The notes beneath the pieces are model-generated. The model searched no databases, was not told where the DNA came from, and saw only the letters and a list, made by a program, of their open reading frames with translations. A stretch of DNA of 64,000 bases, taken from positions 234,802 to 298,801 of the forward strand of contig MKVF01000030.1 in assembly GCA_001899145.1 (NCBI GenBank). The letters run 5' to 3'. Positions 10,039-19,388 of the stretch are shown here, one piece after another. Positions within the stretch are counted from its first letter, which is position 1, and each line of letters starts with the position of its first letter. A program made the position numbers and the translations under genes. This DNA comes from Flavobacteriia bacterium 40-80 (lineage in GTDB: Bacteria; Bacteroidota; Bacteroidia; Flavobacteriales_D; Crocinitomicaceae).

Positions 10039-10293
10039 ATGAAGTTTAAAGCAGAAATCGACGTAATGCCTCTTGAAGCTTTGCTTGATCCCCAGGGAAA
10101 AGCAGTCAGCAACAGTATGATCAATATTGGTTTATCGGAAATTACAAATGTTCGTGTCGGACGGCACATTCGTTTGTTTGTTGAAGCAGCATCCGAGGAA
10201 GAAGCGAAAGAGCGTGTTGAAACTGCCTGCAAAAAATTGTTAGCCAATCAGATTATGGAAAGTTATTCCTACAACATAGAAAAAATTCAGTAA
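10039..10293 (+). CDS. purS: Phosphoribosylformylglycinamidine synthase subunit PurS
   Basis: Small (84 aa) structural subunit that bridges PurL and PurQ in FGAM synthase, the fourth step of purine synthesis. The sequence shows the typical PurS beginning (KAEIDVMP, then LDPQGKAV), the conserved VRVGR segment near residues 40-44, and an AxxxCxKLLANxxxExY-type end. It stands alone with pssA, four bases away; PurL and PurQ are not in the window. In operons with this arrangement the partners are encoded elsewhere. The family call is firm given the full-length match of motif order. Confidence 0.88.
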   Translation: MKFKAEIDVMPLEALLDPQGKAVSNSMINIGLSEITNVRVGRHIRLFVEAASEEEAKERVETACKKLLANQIMESYSYNIEKIQ

Positions 10294-10296
10294 CTT

Positions 10297-10327
10297 AATA
10301 GCCAATCAAACGATTGGCTATTTTTTT
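10297..10327 (+). terminator. Intrinsic terminator after purS, abutting the next start codon
   Basis: Inverted repeat AATAGCCAATC / GATTGGCTATT with a 4-base AAAC loop, followed by an uninterrupted T run that runs directly into the ATG at 10328. It is a strong intrinsic terminator for pssA-purS. Confidence 0.8.
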
Positions 10328-11791
10328 ATGGATTTATCAATAAAAGGAACAAATTTTTTAGGTTACTTACCTTCTCAAAAAGGCACACAGACATTTTCTA
10401 CATTTTCGTGCCGTTACCAAAAAAGCAACGAGGAAGTATTTCATCAGATTACAGAAAGCGAATTAGAAATTGCGCTGGAGAAAGCAAGTGCTGCTTCAGA
10501 AAAATACGCTCTGGCTCCCATTGAAAAGCGCAGGAATTTTTTAAGAGAGATCATTGCTCTTCTGGAAGAGCATCGGACACTGCTTGTTCAGCAGTTCAGT
10601 AAAGAGTCTTCCTTGTCCGAAGACCGGGGAAATGTTGAATTAGCAAGAACACAAGCACAAATTCAAACCTATCTGGATTTCATTTCCCGGAAAGACTGGA
10701 ATTTGCTTCATTCGCAGGAGCTGAACGGTGTTTCCTTTGAAAAACGGCTGTGTCCTATCGGGCCTGTTGTGGTGTTCGGAGCAAGTAATTTCCCTTTTGC
10801 CTATTCAACTGTTGGTGGAGATGTTGCTTCTGCTTTGGCTGCCGGAAATCCGGTAATTTATAAAGCGAATCCTTTTCACGCGGGACTGTCTGAAATGGTA
10901 GCTGGAATTGTATTGCAGGCAGCAGAGAACAATGATCTCCCAGATGGTGTTTTTTCTTTGGTTCAGGGAAATGATTACTGGATTGGTGAAACGCTGCTGA
11001 AAGATGAACGTGTGAAAGCAGTGGGTTTTACAGGAAGTGTAAGAGGAGGAGAGGCATTATTGAATTATGCGAAAGAGCGTAAAACTCCTATTCCTGTTTT
11101 TTGTGAGATGGGAAGCCTTAATCCTGTCTTTATCTTTAAAGATGCTTTTGAAGGCAGGACGAAAGAAATGGTGGAAAAGCTTTCGTCTGCCATAAAGAAT
11201 GACGGCGGGCAGTTTTGTACAAAGCCCGGATTGCTGTTTATAGAAGAAAGAGGATCGGAAATGTTCATAAATGCGATGCGTGATGAATTTACTTCAGCAG
11301 CGGCTGTTCCCTTGCTGCATCCGTCGATTTACAATTCATTTTTGAAATTAAGCAGTGTTTTTGATCGTTTTCCTGTTTACCGGGTAGAAGCGACAGCACC
11401 GGAATATAGTGTATATCCGCAGCTGACAGAGATGACGGCTAAAGAATTTTCAGCTTTCCCTGCTGCAAAAGAAGAGGTATTCGGGCCCTTTTCAATTATT
11501 GTGAAATGTGCGGATGAATCAGAAATGAAAGCTTGTTTTGAAACGATCGGAGGCCATCTGGCAGCCAGTGTTTGGACAGATCAATCACTTTCGGAAGAAT
11601 GGATGTATCTGTTATCGTCGCGAGTGGGAAGAATTATAAAGAACGGAGTTTCCACCGGTGTGGCGGTTATTGATTCCATGCACCATGGCGGAAATTTTCC
11701 TTCTACGTCAGACAGCCGTTTTACAGCTGTCGGTAAAGATGCGATTTATCGTTTTTTACAGCCGGTAACTTTACAAAATTTTAAATCTTGA
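10328..11791 (+). CDS. NADP-type aldehyde dehydrogenase (ketoglutarate-semialdehyde dehydrogenase-like)
   Basis: 487-residue aldehyde dehydrogenase of the NADP+-dependent AldH/2,5-dioxovalerate branch, oxidising an aldehyde to a carboxylate. Visible are the Rossmann segment PVVVFGASNFPFA (about residues 145-157), the catalytic glutamate in CEMGSLNP, and the nucleophile cysteine in GGQFCTKPG, all in the order and spacing of the family. Its N-terminus (KGTNFLGYLPSQ) fits the family, so the ATG at 10328 is credible. However, that ATG sits against the T run of the preceding terminator and leaves no room for a usual leader. The physiological aldehyde is unknown; 2-oxoglutarate semialdehyde is the common annotation for this branch, while proline, hydroxyproline or sugar-acid breakdown genes are absent nearby. 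Confidence 0.85.
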   Translation: MDLSIKGTNFLGYLPSQKGTQTFSTFSCRYQKSNEEVFHQITESELEIALEKASAASEKYALAPIEKRRNFLREIIALLEEHRTLLVQQFSKESSLSEDRGNVELARTQAQIQTYLDFISRKDWNLLHSQELNGVSFEKRLCPIGPVVVFGASNFPFAYSTVGGDVASALAAGNPVIYKANPFHAGLSEMVAGIVLQAAENNDLPDGVFSLVQGNDYWIGETLLKDERVKAVGFTGSVRGGEALLNYAKERKTPIPVFCEMGSLNPVFIFKDAFEGRTKEMVEKLSSAIKNDGGQFCTKPGLLFIEERGSEMFINAMRDEFTSAAAVPLLHPSIYNSFLKLSSVFDRFPVYRVEATAPEYSVYPQLTEMTAKEFSAFPAAKEEVFGPFSIIVKCADESEMKACFETIGGHLAASVWTDQSLSEEWMYLLSSRVGRIIKNGVSTGVAVIDSMHHGGNFPSTSDSRFTAVGKDAIYRFLQPVTLQNFKS

Positions 11792-11864
11792 GAGAAGAAT
11801 TGATAAAACGCGCGATGTAATCGTATCATTTTAAGATTTTTTCTCGTTTGAAATTAATGAGGAA

Positions 11865-11896
11865 TTGTTAAAATCTCAATTCTAAATGTAAATTTG
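11865..11896 (+). promoter_or_regulatory. Bacteroidota-type promoter candidate
   Basis: TTG at 11865-11867 and a perfect TAnnTTTG (TAAATTTG, 11889-11896) separated by 21 nt; the -7 element ends 23 nt before the ATG at 11920. One of the best matches in the window, in an otherwise A+T-rich 128-nt gap. Confidence 0.6.
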
Positions 11897-11919
11897 TATA
11901 ATAAATAAAATAAACACCT

Positions 11920-12879
11920 ATGTCAAGTTATCAGGAAAATACCCAGAAAAGTAATACGGGATTATATGTGATCCTTGTGTTGCTGGCTTTAGTCGCGGCT
12001 ACTATGGCGTTTTTGTGGTCAAAACAAAAAAGTGCTTTAAAAGATTGCGCTACGGCAAATGAATCGCTGCAGAAAGAAATGAATGATTATGCAAGCATGC
12101 TTGCCGGTTATTCAGATGAAATCACACGTGATTTGAAAACGGATTTCAGAAACATGCTGGAAACGTATGACAAATTAAAGGCGAAAGATGCTTCCAAAGC
12201 AGATTCAATCGAGGCTCAGAAAGCTAAAATCCAGGAATTGCTGGATGAAATCGGAAAAAACAAACGTTTATCCGCTGCTCAGCTTCAGAAATTAAGAACA
12301 GAGAACGAAACACTTCGTAACATCATGAAAGGTTATGTGAAGCAGATCGACTCTTTGAATACGCTGAACCTGAAATTGAATTCCGAGCTGGAAACCAAAA
12401 CGCTTCAGCTGACAGAAACATCAGCAGAGCGTGATGACTACAGAAATAAAGCAGAAGAAGCCGGCCAGCAGGTGAAAAAAGGTTCAAAACTTTCAGCCTA
12501 TGCGTTTTCTTCAGGTGGTTTGAGAATGAAACTGAATAATACGACAGAAGAAACCAATAAAGCTAAAAACGCGGTAATGGTGAAATCTGCTTTCACAATT
12601 GGTGAGAACCCGATTGCTAAAGCCGGAAGACGTTACGTATATCTGCAGGTTGTTGACCCAAGCGGAAAAGTACTTCAGAGCAGAGCTTCCAATACGTTCC
12701 AAGGTGATGAAGGAACAATCGCTTACTCCGATAAAAAAGAGATTGATTATAATAATTCAGCGATTGACGTAGCGATTTACTATAATAATGATGGTAAAGA
12801 TTTTGACAAAGGAACATATAAAGTACGTGTTTACTGTGACGGACAGTTGATAGGTACGGATAGTTTCAGCTTGAAATAG
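11920..12879 (+). CDS. Membrane-anchored coiled-coil protein of unknown function
   Basis: 319 residues. A short N-terminus is followed by one transmembrane helix (about residues 15-34), then a long charged, leucine-heptad coiled coil (about 40-190, with repeats such as LQKLRTENETLRN). The C-terminal globular domain (about 195-319) reads like a beta-sandwich: RRYVYLQVVDPSGKVL and GTYKVRVYCDGQLIGTDSF. The topology suggests an inner-membrane anchor with the coiled coil and domain in the periplasm, or the reverse. It has its own promoter candidate and its own terminator, so it is a single-gene unit. Similar Bacteroidota proteins carry inconsistent automatic names; no function is assigned here. 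Confidence 0.8.
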   Translation: MSSYQENTQKSNTGLYVILVLLALVAATMAFLWSKQKSALKDCATANESLQKEMNDYASMLAGYSDEITRDLKTDFRNMLETYDKLKAKDASKADSIEAQKAKIQELLDEIGKNKRLSAAQLQKLRTENETLRNIMKGYVKQIDSLNTLNLKLNSELETKTLQLTETSAERDDYRNKAEEAGQQVKKGSKLSAYAFSSGGLRMKLNNTTEETNKAKNAVMVKSAFTIGENPIAKAGRRYVYLQVVDPSGKVLQSRASNTFQGDEGTIAYSDKKEIDYNNSAIDVAIYYNNDGKDFDKGTYKVRVYCDGQLIGTDSFSLK

Positions 12880-12903
12880 TGAATTATTAAAATGAAAATG
12901 TCA

Positions 12904-12933
12904 AAGCCCCGGAATTCCGGGGCTTTGTTTTTT
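12904..12933 (+). terminator. Strong intrinsic terminator
   Basis: AAAGCCCCGGAATTCCGGGGCTTT, a perfect 12-bp palindrome (12904-12927), followed by GTTTTTT. It lies between convergent genes (11920-12879 plus, 12943-13821 minus) and could serve both. Confidence 0.85.
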
Positions 12934-12942
12934 AAGCGAATA

Positions 12943-13821
12943 TTATTTCGCTTTTTTTCTTTTTCTAAACCATCGAATTGAAAAGAATAAACCTGTTGAA
13001 ATAATAAGGAGCTGAGGCCATTTTGTTACTGACCAGAAGAAAAAATCGTTTATTTTCTTCCAGCCTTCTTTCGTGCTTTTCCAGAGGCGATTCTCTGAAT
13101 CAGCATCTTTCTGATGTGCCTTCTCTTTTTCACCGAACTGAATTTCAATAGTTGCTTCCTCAATGCGCTCGTCCATTTGGTTCAAAGTGCTTGTCTGCCC
13201 GTTAATTTCTTCTACCAGCGGTCGGATCCGCTCTTCGATTTCCAGAATTTCCTTAATGGAATTGGCGCGTTTCAGTAATTCCTGGTAACGTTGCAAATAT
13301 GCCTTTTTAGTTGATAGCAAGCTTACAGCTTCATAATACCGTTTGGTGACATTTTGTGTTTTGCTCGTAAATTGACGGACTTCAACACCTTCTGACTTTT
13401 CAACGGAACTCATGAATGCATCCGCTTTGTCTGTCGGAATTTTAATTTCCAGTGAGTGCTCGTGAGTGCTGTAATTTGAATAACGATGATAAATGATTCG
13501 TGCATTGAATTGCTTAACACGTTCCCGTAACAGCTGCAAAAAGACTTTGTGATCCGGAACAATATAACTTACGTCGATATCGCGGATAAGTTTTTCGGAA
13601 GAGGAGCTTTCCTGCTCAAAAGAATTGGAAACGACCGGAGGTAAGAATGCCGTTTGATCTTCCATAGGAATAGCTTCTTCCTCTATGGATTCCTCATAGT
13701 AATCAATCACCACTTGATTTAGTGGTTCTGAATTTTCATCAGTTACTGTTTTGTTTTGGGAGCAGCTTGTCAATACTATCAGTATAAACGCCACATGTAG
13801 AAGTTTGCCTGTTGTTTTCAT
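12943..13821 (-). CDS. DUF4349 lipoprotein
   Basis: 292 residues. The signal sequence ends in lipobox LTSC (Cys 20), so it is a lipoprotein. An acidic linker follows, then the DUF4349 domain (about residues 75-250): a ferredoxin-like half (SEKLIRDIDVSYIV ... EIKIPTDKADAFMSSVE) and a long antiparallel coiled coil (EEVNGQ/MDERIEEATIEIQF region). A transmembrane helix lies near the C-terminus (about 268-284), followed by RKRKKAK. The basic tail after the last helix implies a second membrane contact, so the coiled coil would be periplasmic and tethered at both ends. Members of this family are found in many phyla without an established role. Confidence 0.85.
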   Translation of the reverse strand: MKTTGKLLHVAFILIVLTSCSQNKTVTDENSEPLNQVVIDYYEESIEEEAIPMEDQTAFLPPVVSNSFEQESSSSEKLIRDIDVSYIVPDHKVFLQLLRERVKQFNARIIYHRYSNYSTHEHSLEIKIPTDKADAFMSSVEKSEGVEVRQFTSKTQNVTKRYYEAVSLLSTKKAYLQRYQELLKRANSIKEILEIEERIRPLVEEINGQTSTLNQMDERIEEATIEIQFGEKEKAHQKDADSENRLWKSTKEGWKKINDFFFWSVTKWPQLLIISTGLFFSIRWFRKRKKAK

Positions 13822-13920
13822 AAGCCTGCGTTTTTCTGATGTAACGCTTTGGCCGTTGCTGATCGTATTTTGAAAGTCAGGACATTGATGGAACGGCTTG
13901 TTTCAATGCCTGAAAGATAC

Positions 13921-13947
13921 AAAAGATTGATTCTGAATCAATCTTTT
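13921..13947 (-). terminator. A+T-rich terminator-like hairpin downstream of rlmD-like gene
   Basis: Perfect 12-bp inverted repeat AAAAGATTGATT / AATCAATCTTTT with a 3-base loop. On the minus strand it lies 42 nt after the methyltransferase stop and ends in T-rich sequence. It could alternatively be a binding site upstream of the DUF4349 gene. Confidence 0.5.
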
Positions 13948-13988
13948 GCAACTTCAGTGTATTTAATTTTAGTCAATCCGTTGATAGA

Positions 13989-15443
13989 CTATTCAAAATC
14001 CGTATTGTAATTTTCTGTTTTTATGAATTTGGCAATGGCTTCAATGTGGCTGGTGTGTGGAAACTGATCGACAAATGACAGCTTTTCCAGCTGATAACCT
14101 GCTTTTATCAGTGTTTCCGTATCTCTTGCCTGTGTTGCCGGATTACAGGAGATATATACAATTCTGTCAGCTCCCAGTCGTATTACCTTTCGCAATGTTT
14201 TTGGAGCGATTCCGGCTCGTGGAGGATCCAGTACGATTGTTCCTATTTTACCTTCAAATTCCGGATACTGCAATAAAAATTTCCCAACGTCTGCCGCATA
14301 AAATTCAACATCTTTGATTCCGTTTCGTTCTGCATTGAGTTTTGCGTCTTCGATGGCTTCTTCCACAATATCCACACCGATAATACGCACATCTTTTGCT
14401 CGCTGTGCCAATATCTGACCGATTGTTCCCGTACCGCAGAATAAGTCCATCACGACTTTCCTGGTGAGATCGTTGCCTTCAAAAACATAGTCCAGCGCTT
14501 TTGAATAGAGCTTTTCAGCACTTTTTGGATTGGTTTGGAAGAAGCTTTCCATGCTGATCTCGAATTTCAGGCCGAGCAATTCCTCTATAACCTTAGGCTC
14601 ACCGAAAATGAGCGTATTTTCACCGTTCTCAATTTTTGCCCTGTCTGCAACATTGTCGTTGATGGTATGCTGAAAGCCGGCGATCTTCCCGGGAAGAAGA
14701 TCCTGCAGAAATTTTCCGAAAGCGGTTGCGTCAAACTTTTTTAAGTCGTTCGAAGAGGTAACCAGATTAATAAGAAGCTGGTTTTGATAAAACGATTTTC
14801 TTACGACAATATGCCTGAAAAAGCCTTCTTTTTTTGGGGGATGCCATGCCGGAAGGCTGGTTGATTTTAAATAATCCCTGATCTGGATCAGCTTTGTTTC
14901 AAACTCTTCGTCAAACAACCCCGAAGGTTTATTGAGGTTTTCTACCTTCCACCACGTTCCGCGTCGTTTAAAGCCGAGGGCGAAAGCGTCATCTTTTTCT
15001 TCTCCGGTATAAACATCGTGCTCAATGCAGGAAAAGCTGTATTCCATCTTATTGCGGTAATGGTAGTGTAAAGGAGAAGAAATAAATTCATCAAAAATCT
15101 CCGGAACATTCCGGATATTTCCAAGCTTGCGGTAAATGTCCTTTGTAGAAGAAGTTTTATACTCTTCCTGAATTTCAACGGGAACATACAAATACGGCGC
15201 TCCGGAAATTTCCTGAAAACCATTCAGCTGTTCCAGAGGTGAACGTTCAATAATTTCCAGGAGCTTGCATTCAGCGTGTTTTTTGCGTTTTTTTTCCACG
15301 CGTGCTTTTACCGTCTGGCCGGGAAAGGTGTTTTCCACAAAAATCACAAAATCTCCGTTTTCCGTGGGAATTTTTGCCAAACCATTTCCTCCGAACGCAA
15401 AATCAGTAATTTTTACTTCTATAATTTCTCCTCTGTTGAACAT
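13989..15443 (-). CDS. rlmD: RumA/RlmD-family 23S rRNA (uracil-5-)-methyltransferase, cluster-less form
   Basis: SAM-dependent m5U RNA methyltransferase. 484 aa from the ATG at 15443 (MFNRGEIIEV); a longer in-frame reading to 15575 would overlap the divergent promoter region and has no family support. Order: TRAM domain (about 1-60), insert, then the Rossmann methyltransferase with DLFCGTGTIGQ (SAM loop), LDPPRAGI and the catalytic motif SCNPATQARD (nucleophile C433). The CxxxxxCxxC iron-sulfur site that follows the TRAM domain in E. coli RlmD is absent; that region reads LEQLNGFQEISGAPY. It could target 23S U1939-type sites or another uridine. The family is certain, the exact target is not. 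Confidence 0.85.
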   Translation of the reverse strand: MFNRGEIIEVKITDFAFGGNGLAKIPTENGDFVIFVENTFPGQTVKARVEKKRKKHAECKLLEIIERSPLEQLNGFQEISGAPYLYVPVEIQEEYKTSSTKDIYRKLGNIRNVPEIFDEFISSPLHYHYRNKMEYSFSCIEHDVYTGEEKDDAFALGFKRRGTWWKVENLNKPSGLFDEEFETKLIQIRDYLKSTSLPAWHPPKKEGFFRHIVVRKSFYQNQLLINLVTSSNDLKKFDATAFGKFLQDLLPGKIAGFQHTINDNVADRAKIENGENTLIFGEPKVIEELLGLKFEISMESFFQTNPKSAEKLYSKALDYVFEGNDLTRKVVMDLFCGTGTIGQILAQRAKDVRIIGVDIVEEAIEDAKLNAERNGIKDVEFYAADVGKFLLQYPEFEGKIGTIVLDPPRAGIAPKTLRKVIRLGADRIVYISCNPATQARDTETLIKAGYQLEKLSFVDQFPHTSHIEAIAKFIKTENYNTDFE

Positions 15444-15541
15444 TTCACTTTGTTTTGGGTTGCAAAGATAGAATTTAGGAGGTAAAGAGTAAAGTAGGCT
15501 GTTATATTTTGTTTGGTTAAAGAAAATAAGATTTTTGTAGT

Positions 15542-15549
15542 TATTTTTG
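15542..15549 (+). promoter_or_regulatory. Possible -7 promoter element for the T9SS cargo gene
   Basis: Perfect TAnnTTTG (TATTTTTG) 50 nt before the ATG at 15599. A TTTG lies upstream at 15512-15515, but the spacing (26 nt) is longer than ideal. Confidence 0.3.
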
Positions 15550-15598
15550 AAACAATTATTTACTAAAATTGTCACAATTTCTAATTGTCGAAAATATA

Positions 15599-18500
15599 AT
15601 GCGATACAAATTAGTTATTTTTATTCTTTTCTGCTGCTCGTTGACCTTTTCTTATGCTGAGGGGTCAAAAGATTTATATCCGGCAGGAGCACAAGGCGGA
15701 AGAGCCTGGTTGTATTCAGGAGCTTATTCCAGCTTTGCTATTCCTTTTCCGACACAAGGAGAGCATTATGTGTATGTTAACGCCGGAGAGTGGATTTCAA
15801 TGGCTACATCTTATCAAGGATTAAACAGTTCAACTGCCTCGAAGATTGAATTATATGATCCTTACGGGAATGCGGTTTCATTAACTTTTTCAAATACCAA
15901 TACAGGAAAAATACCCGGCAGGGCGAGTGAACTTGCCGGTCCGCATTTTCCAACACAATCGGCGGCCGGAAATCAGTATGATGGTGTATATCACCATGCA
16001 ACGATATCGGGAATTTATAAGGTATTGTTAAAAACAAACTTATCATCATCAACTTCTTATACGGGTAACATAGGTAATTTCGGGGCAAATGAAAATTGGA
16101 CGCAACCCAGTAACACCAATTTGATTGTAGCCTGGGATATTTCCGTTTGCAACTCATCAGAAACGAATTGGATTCCGGGTAGAGTGTATGCTTATAATTT
16201 TGTGATGGAAATTCCGATGCCAACACAAAATCCCTACAAGGGTGGGTTATATAACAAGTTTAAAATTCTTACTAATGATGGATTTGTCTATAATGTAAAT
16301 ATGAATGGTCAAAATGGAATTGGTTTTTCTTTTATGGTTAACAGTAGGGGCTTTTATCAACCACAGGCACCCACCCAACCGATTTATAAAAGTATTAATA
16401 TAACCGGACAGAATGCCCAGTGGATTGCAAATAGATATCATGATCCACGGCTTCCCGATGACCAATTCACCGTTACGCATAAAATTTTCTACAATTTACC
16501 TGATGGGAACATTCCCGCAACAGCCATTGGTGGACACATACCCGGGCAAAGCACCTGGTTGTTGGCCCAACAGCCAGCGTCGGTAAGTAATTTGTCTTTT
16601 GCTGGAGCGGAAACTACACCTAATCAGATGGCTAGCAATAAAGGTGGTTATATAAGATTTAACAGTTCCAATGGCGGAAATTATTCCATTAAAATCAGCC
16701 CTGCAACTGGTACCCAAGCTTATACGCCCCGCATTTTATATGGCGTTGCAGCTGTTGGTTCTAATGAAGTTTATTTTGACGGAAAAGATGGTAACGGAAA
16801 TGAATTACCTGAAGGAGTTTCTAACATAACAATAGAATTCAACCTGGGAGAAGTCCATTTCCCTTTTTTTGATATGGAATTAAATCCAAATGGGATAATT
16901 ATTGAACGTTACAACCAAACATTTTCCTCTATTGAATCTGATACGGTTTTCTGGGACGACTCTGATATTCCTTTAGTTAATACGTTTGGTGGACCCAATG
17001 TCAATCCTGCTGTTAATCTGAATGGTATTTCAAGTAACATCAACGGCCATAAATGGGGTTATGACAATTGGCCAACATACAATTGGAGTGGTCAGGGGGA
17101 CAATATGGGAATGGACACATGGGCCTATCTTAAATCTCCTACTAATACAATGATTCAGATAGTTGTTAAAAAAGCAGATTTAAAAGTAAATGTTACAGCG
17201 GATAAAAGTAGTTGTGTTCAGGCGGGAGATGAAATTACCTATACTATTCATGTGAAAAACGACGGTCCCTCAGATGTTGATGGAGCAGCTTTTTTATTTG
17301 AATTATCCAATAATTTGAACAATGCAAATTCGGCAGGATTTAACAGTGCTGGTTGTGGAACAGAAGCTCAGCCTTTATCCTTCAATACAGGAGCAAACTC
17401 TTATTCGTCTTCGTTAAATTTACCTGCCGGGTGTGAAGTTACTTATACAATTAAGGTAAATATTGCTACAAACGCAACGTCAAATGTTAATACGGTTGCA
17501 TCTATATTGAGGCCAAATGATGTTAATGATCCTGACGCGACCAATCCTGCGTTATTGGATGTTAATAGTAATCCGTATCAACCTGACAATATCCAGGAAG
17601 AATGCACAAATAACATTCCACAGTCTTCAAATGGATGTAATAATATCGCAAATAATTCTATTTCAATATTGTTACATCCTGTATTCAGCCAGATAGCTGA
17701 TATATGTGCGGGAGATAATTTTAATTTACCAACAACTTCCGATAACGGAATTCAGGGCGTCTGGTCTCCGGCAGCAAATAATACACAAACAACCACCTAT
17801 ATCTTTTCACCAAATGCAGCAACCTGTGCTGATACGATTATGATGACTGTTGTTGTTTACCAAAAGCCCGTTTTCAATGTTTCCTTTACTGCTCCTTCTG
17901 ATTGTCAGTCGTCTGATGGAACTATTATTCTTTCTGGCCTGATTCCTGATGAGACTTATCATGTTTCACTCAGTAATTTTGATTCTGTGGTAACAACAAA
18001 TCAAAATGGGGAGATTATCATTAATAATATCTCTAATGGAATTTATTCTGATTTCGAAGTGTCATTAAATGGTTGTACCGGAGGAAATAGTATTTCATTG
18101 GATATAAAAACACCTGACTTTCCAGTTTTAAATATGAGTTCGAATGTTACTATCTGTGAAAATCATACGGCGGCAATCTCTGTGAGCTATCCCGGTAATG
18201 GCACAATAACCTGGAATCACGGTCTGGGAAATAGCTCCTCTCAGAATGTGGCCCCAAATTCTACGACAATTTATACGGTTATTTATAAAGATGGTTATTG
18301 TATGGTCACAGATTCTGTCATCGTATTTGTAAAACCTCTGCCCAATGTATCTGCTGGTAATGATATTTCCGTTTGTGAAGGAGATTTGGTGGTTTTATCA
18401 GGAACGGGTAGCAGTGCTGTCTACTCCTGGGATAATAATATAATCAACGGTACTCCTTTTAACATTTATTCAACCACGACATATACTGTAACGGGAATTT

Positions 18501-19345
18501 CAGCCGATGGGTGTAAAAATACGGATCAGGTAACTGTTAGTATTGATGAAGTTCCTGTTATTTCGTTCGTCGCGTCAGACACACAAGGTTGTGCACCCCA
18601 GCTTATAATGTTTGATAATACAACCATCGGAGGAATCGGATATACTTGGAGCTTTGGAGATGGAGCAACTTCGCATTTATCGGAGCCAAATCATGTTTAT
18701 AAAGAAGCAGGCTGTTACGATATTACACTAACCGCAACTAACAGTACAGGTTGTTCTTCTTCACAGGTCTTTGAAAATTATATTTGTATCCACACCTCAC
18801 CGAATGCTGATTTTGCTGCTTCTGACTATACATTGAATGATATTAGTAATACGATTAATTTTACCAATTTATCTGAAAATGCAACATCTTATCAATGGGA
18901 TTTCGGAGATAGCACTACAAGTGCGTTGGTTGATCCGCAGCATATTTATCACAATCTGGACTTAAATCAAAGCTATTACACAGTTCAACTCATTGCCTCA
19001 AATGAATATGGTTGTGCAGATACGGCAATTGCTGTTTTGAAAACAAAGCAAGAAATAATATTTTTTGTTCCTAATTGTTTTACTCCTGATGGAGATGGAT
19101 TCAATAATATCTTTAAACCTGTTTTTGTTGAAGGTTTGGATTTACATGACTATTCCATGGAAATTTATGATCGATGGGGAGAATTGATTTTTGAAACATA
19201 CAATGTGGAAATTGGTTGGGATGGTGTTTATAAAGTGACCGGGAAAATCGTTCAGGACGGAATATATGTCTGGAAAATTAAAGTAAAAATCAAGGATCTC
19301 GGCAATCGTATTGTTAAAACAGGGCATATTACTGTTTTAAGATGA
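15599..19345 (+). CDS. Large surface protein with DUF11, PKD and gliding-motility-type T9SS C-terminal domain
   Basis: 1248 residues from ATG 15599 (MRYKLVIFILFCC: a clean signal peptide ending SYA); the in-frame extension upstream has no signal character. After a ~500-residue unique N-terminal part comes a DUF11 repeat (about 525-640, ADLKVNVTADKSSC ... EITYTIHVKNDGPSD), then Ig/SprB-like beta modules. Two PKD domains follow, at about 990-1150 (YTWSFGDGATS and YQWDFGDSTTS). The last ~95 residues form the type B T9SS sorting domain (FFVPNCFTPDGDGFNN ... YDRWGELIF). It should be exported by T9SS and kept on, or released from, the surface; adhesion is plausible but not shown. It is monocistronic and divergent from the rlmD-like gene. 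Confidence 0.9.
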   Translation: MRYKLVIFILFCCSLTFSYAEGSKDLYPAGAQGGRAWLYSGAYSSFAIPFPTQGEHYVYVNAGEWISMATSYQGLNSSTASKIELYDPYGNAVSLTFSNTNTGKIPGRASELAGPHFPTQSAAGNQYDGVYHHATISGIYKVLLKTNLSSSTSYTGNIGNFGANENWTQPSNTNLIVAWDISVCNSSETNWIPGRVYAYNFVMEIPMPTQNPYKGGLYNKFKILTNDGFVYNVNMNGQNGIGFSFMVNSRGFYQPQAPTQPIYKSINITGQNAQWIANRYHDPRLPDDQFTVTHKIFYNLPDGNIPATAIGGHIPGQSTWLLAQQPASVSNLSFAGAETTPNQMASNKGGYIRFNSSNGGNYSIKISPATGTQAYTPRILYGVAAVGSNEVYFDGKDGNGNELPEGVSNITIEFNLGEVHFPFFDMELNPNGIIIERYNQTFSSIESDTVFWDDSDIPLVNTFGGPNVNPAVNLNGISSNINGHKWGYDNWPTYNWSGQGDNMGMDTWAYLKSPTNTMIQIVVKKADLKVNVTADKSSCVQAGDEITYTIHVKNDGPSDVDGAAFLFELSNNLNNANSAGFNSAGCGTEAQPLSFNTGANSYSSSLNLPAGCEVTYTIKVNIATNATSNVNTVASILRPNDVNDPDATNPALLDVNSNPYQPDNIQEECTNNIPQSSNGCNNIANNSISILLHPVFSQIADICAGDNFNLPTTSDNGIQGVWSPAANNTQTTTYIFSPNAATCADTIMMTVVVYQKPVFNVSFTAPSDCQSSDGTIILSGLIPDETYHVSLSNFDSVVTTNQNGEIIINNISNGIYSDFEVSLNGCTGGNSISLDIKTPDFPVLNMSSNVTICENHTAAISVSYPGNGTITWNHGLGNSSSQNVAPNSTTIYTVIYKDGYCMVTDSVIVFVKPLPNVSAGNDISVCEGDLVVLSGTGSSAVYSWDNNIINGTPFNIYSTTTYTVTGISADGCKNTDQVTVSIDEVPVISFVASDTQGCAPQLIMFDNTTIGGIGYTWSFGDGATSHLSEPNHVYKEAGCYDITLTATNSTGCSSSQVFENYICIHTSPNADFAASDYTLNDISNTINFTNLSENATSYQWDFGDSTTSALVDPQHIYHNLDLNQSYYTVQLIASNEYGCADTAIAVLKTKQEIIFFVPNCFTPDGDGFNNIFKPVFVEGLDLHDYSMEIYDRWGELIFETYNVEIGWDGVYKVTGKIVQDGIYVWKIKVKIKDLGNRIVKTGHITVLR

Positions 19346-19388
19346 TAAACGGCAACCAGATAATAAAATGGGTCAATGGTGTTTATAT

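Noticed and set aside
15444..15575. N-terminal extension of the rlmD-like protein
   Set aside because: 44 residues without similarity to TRAM proteins, overlapping the divergent gene's upstream region.
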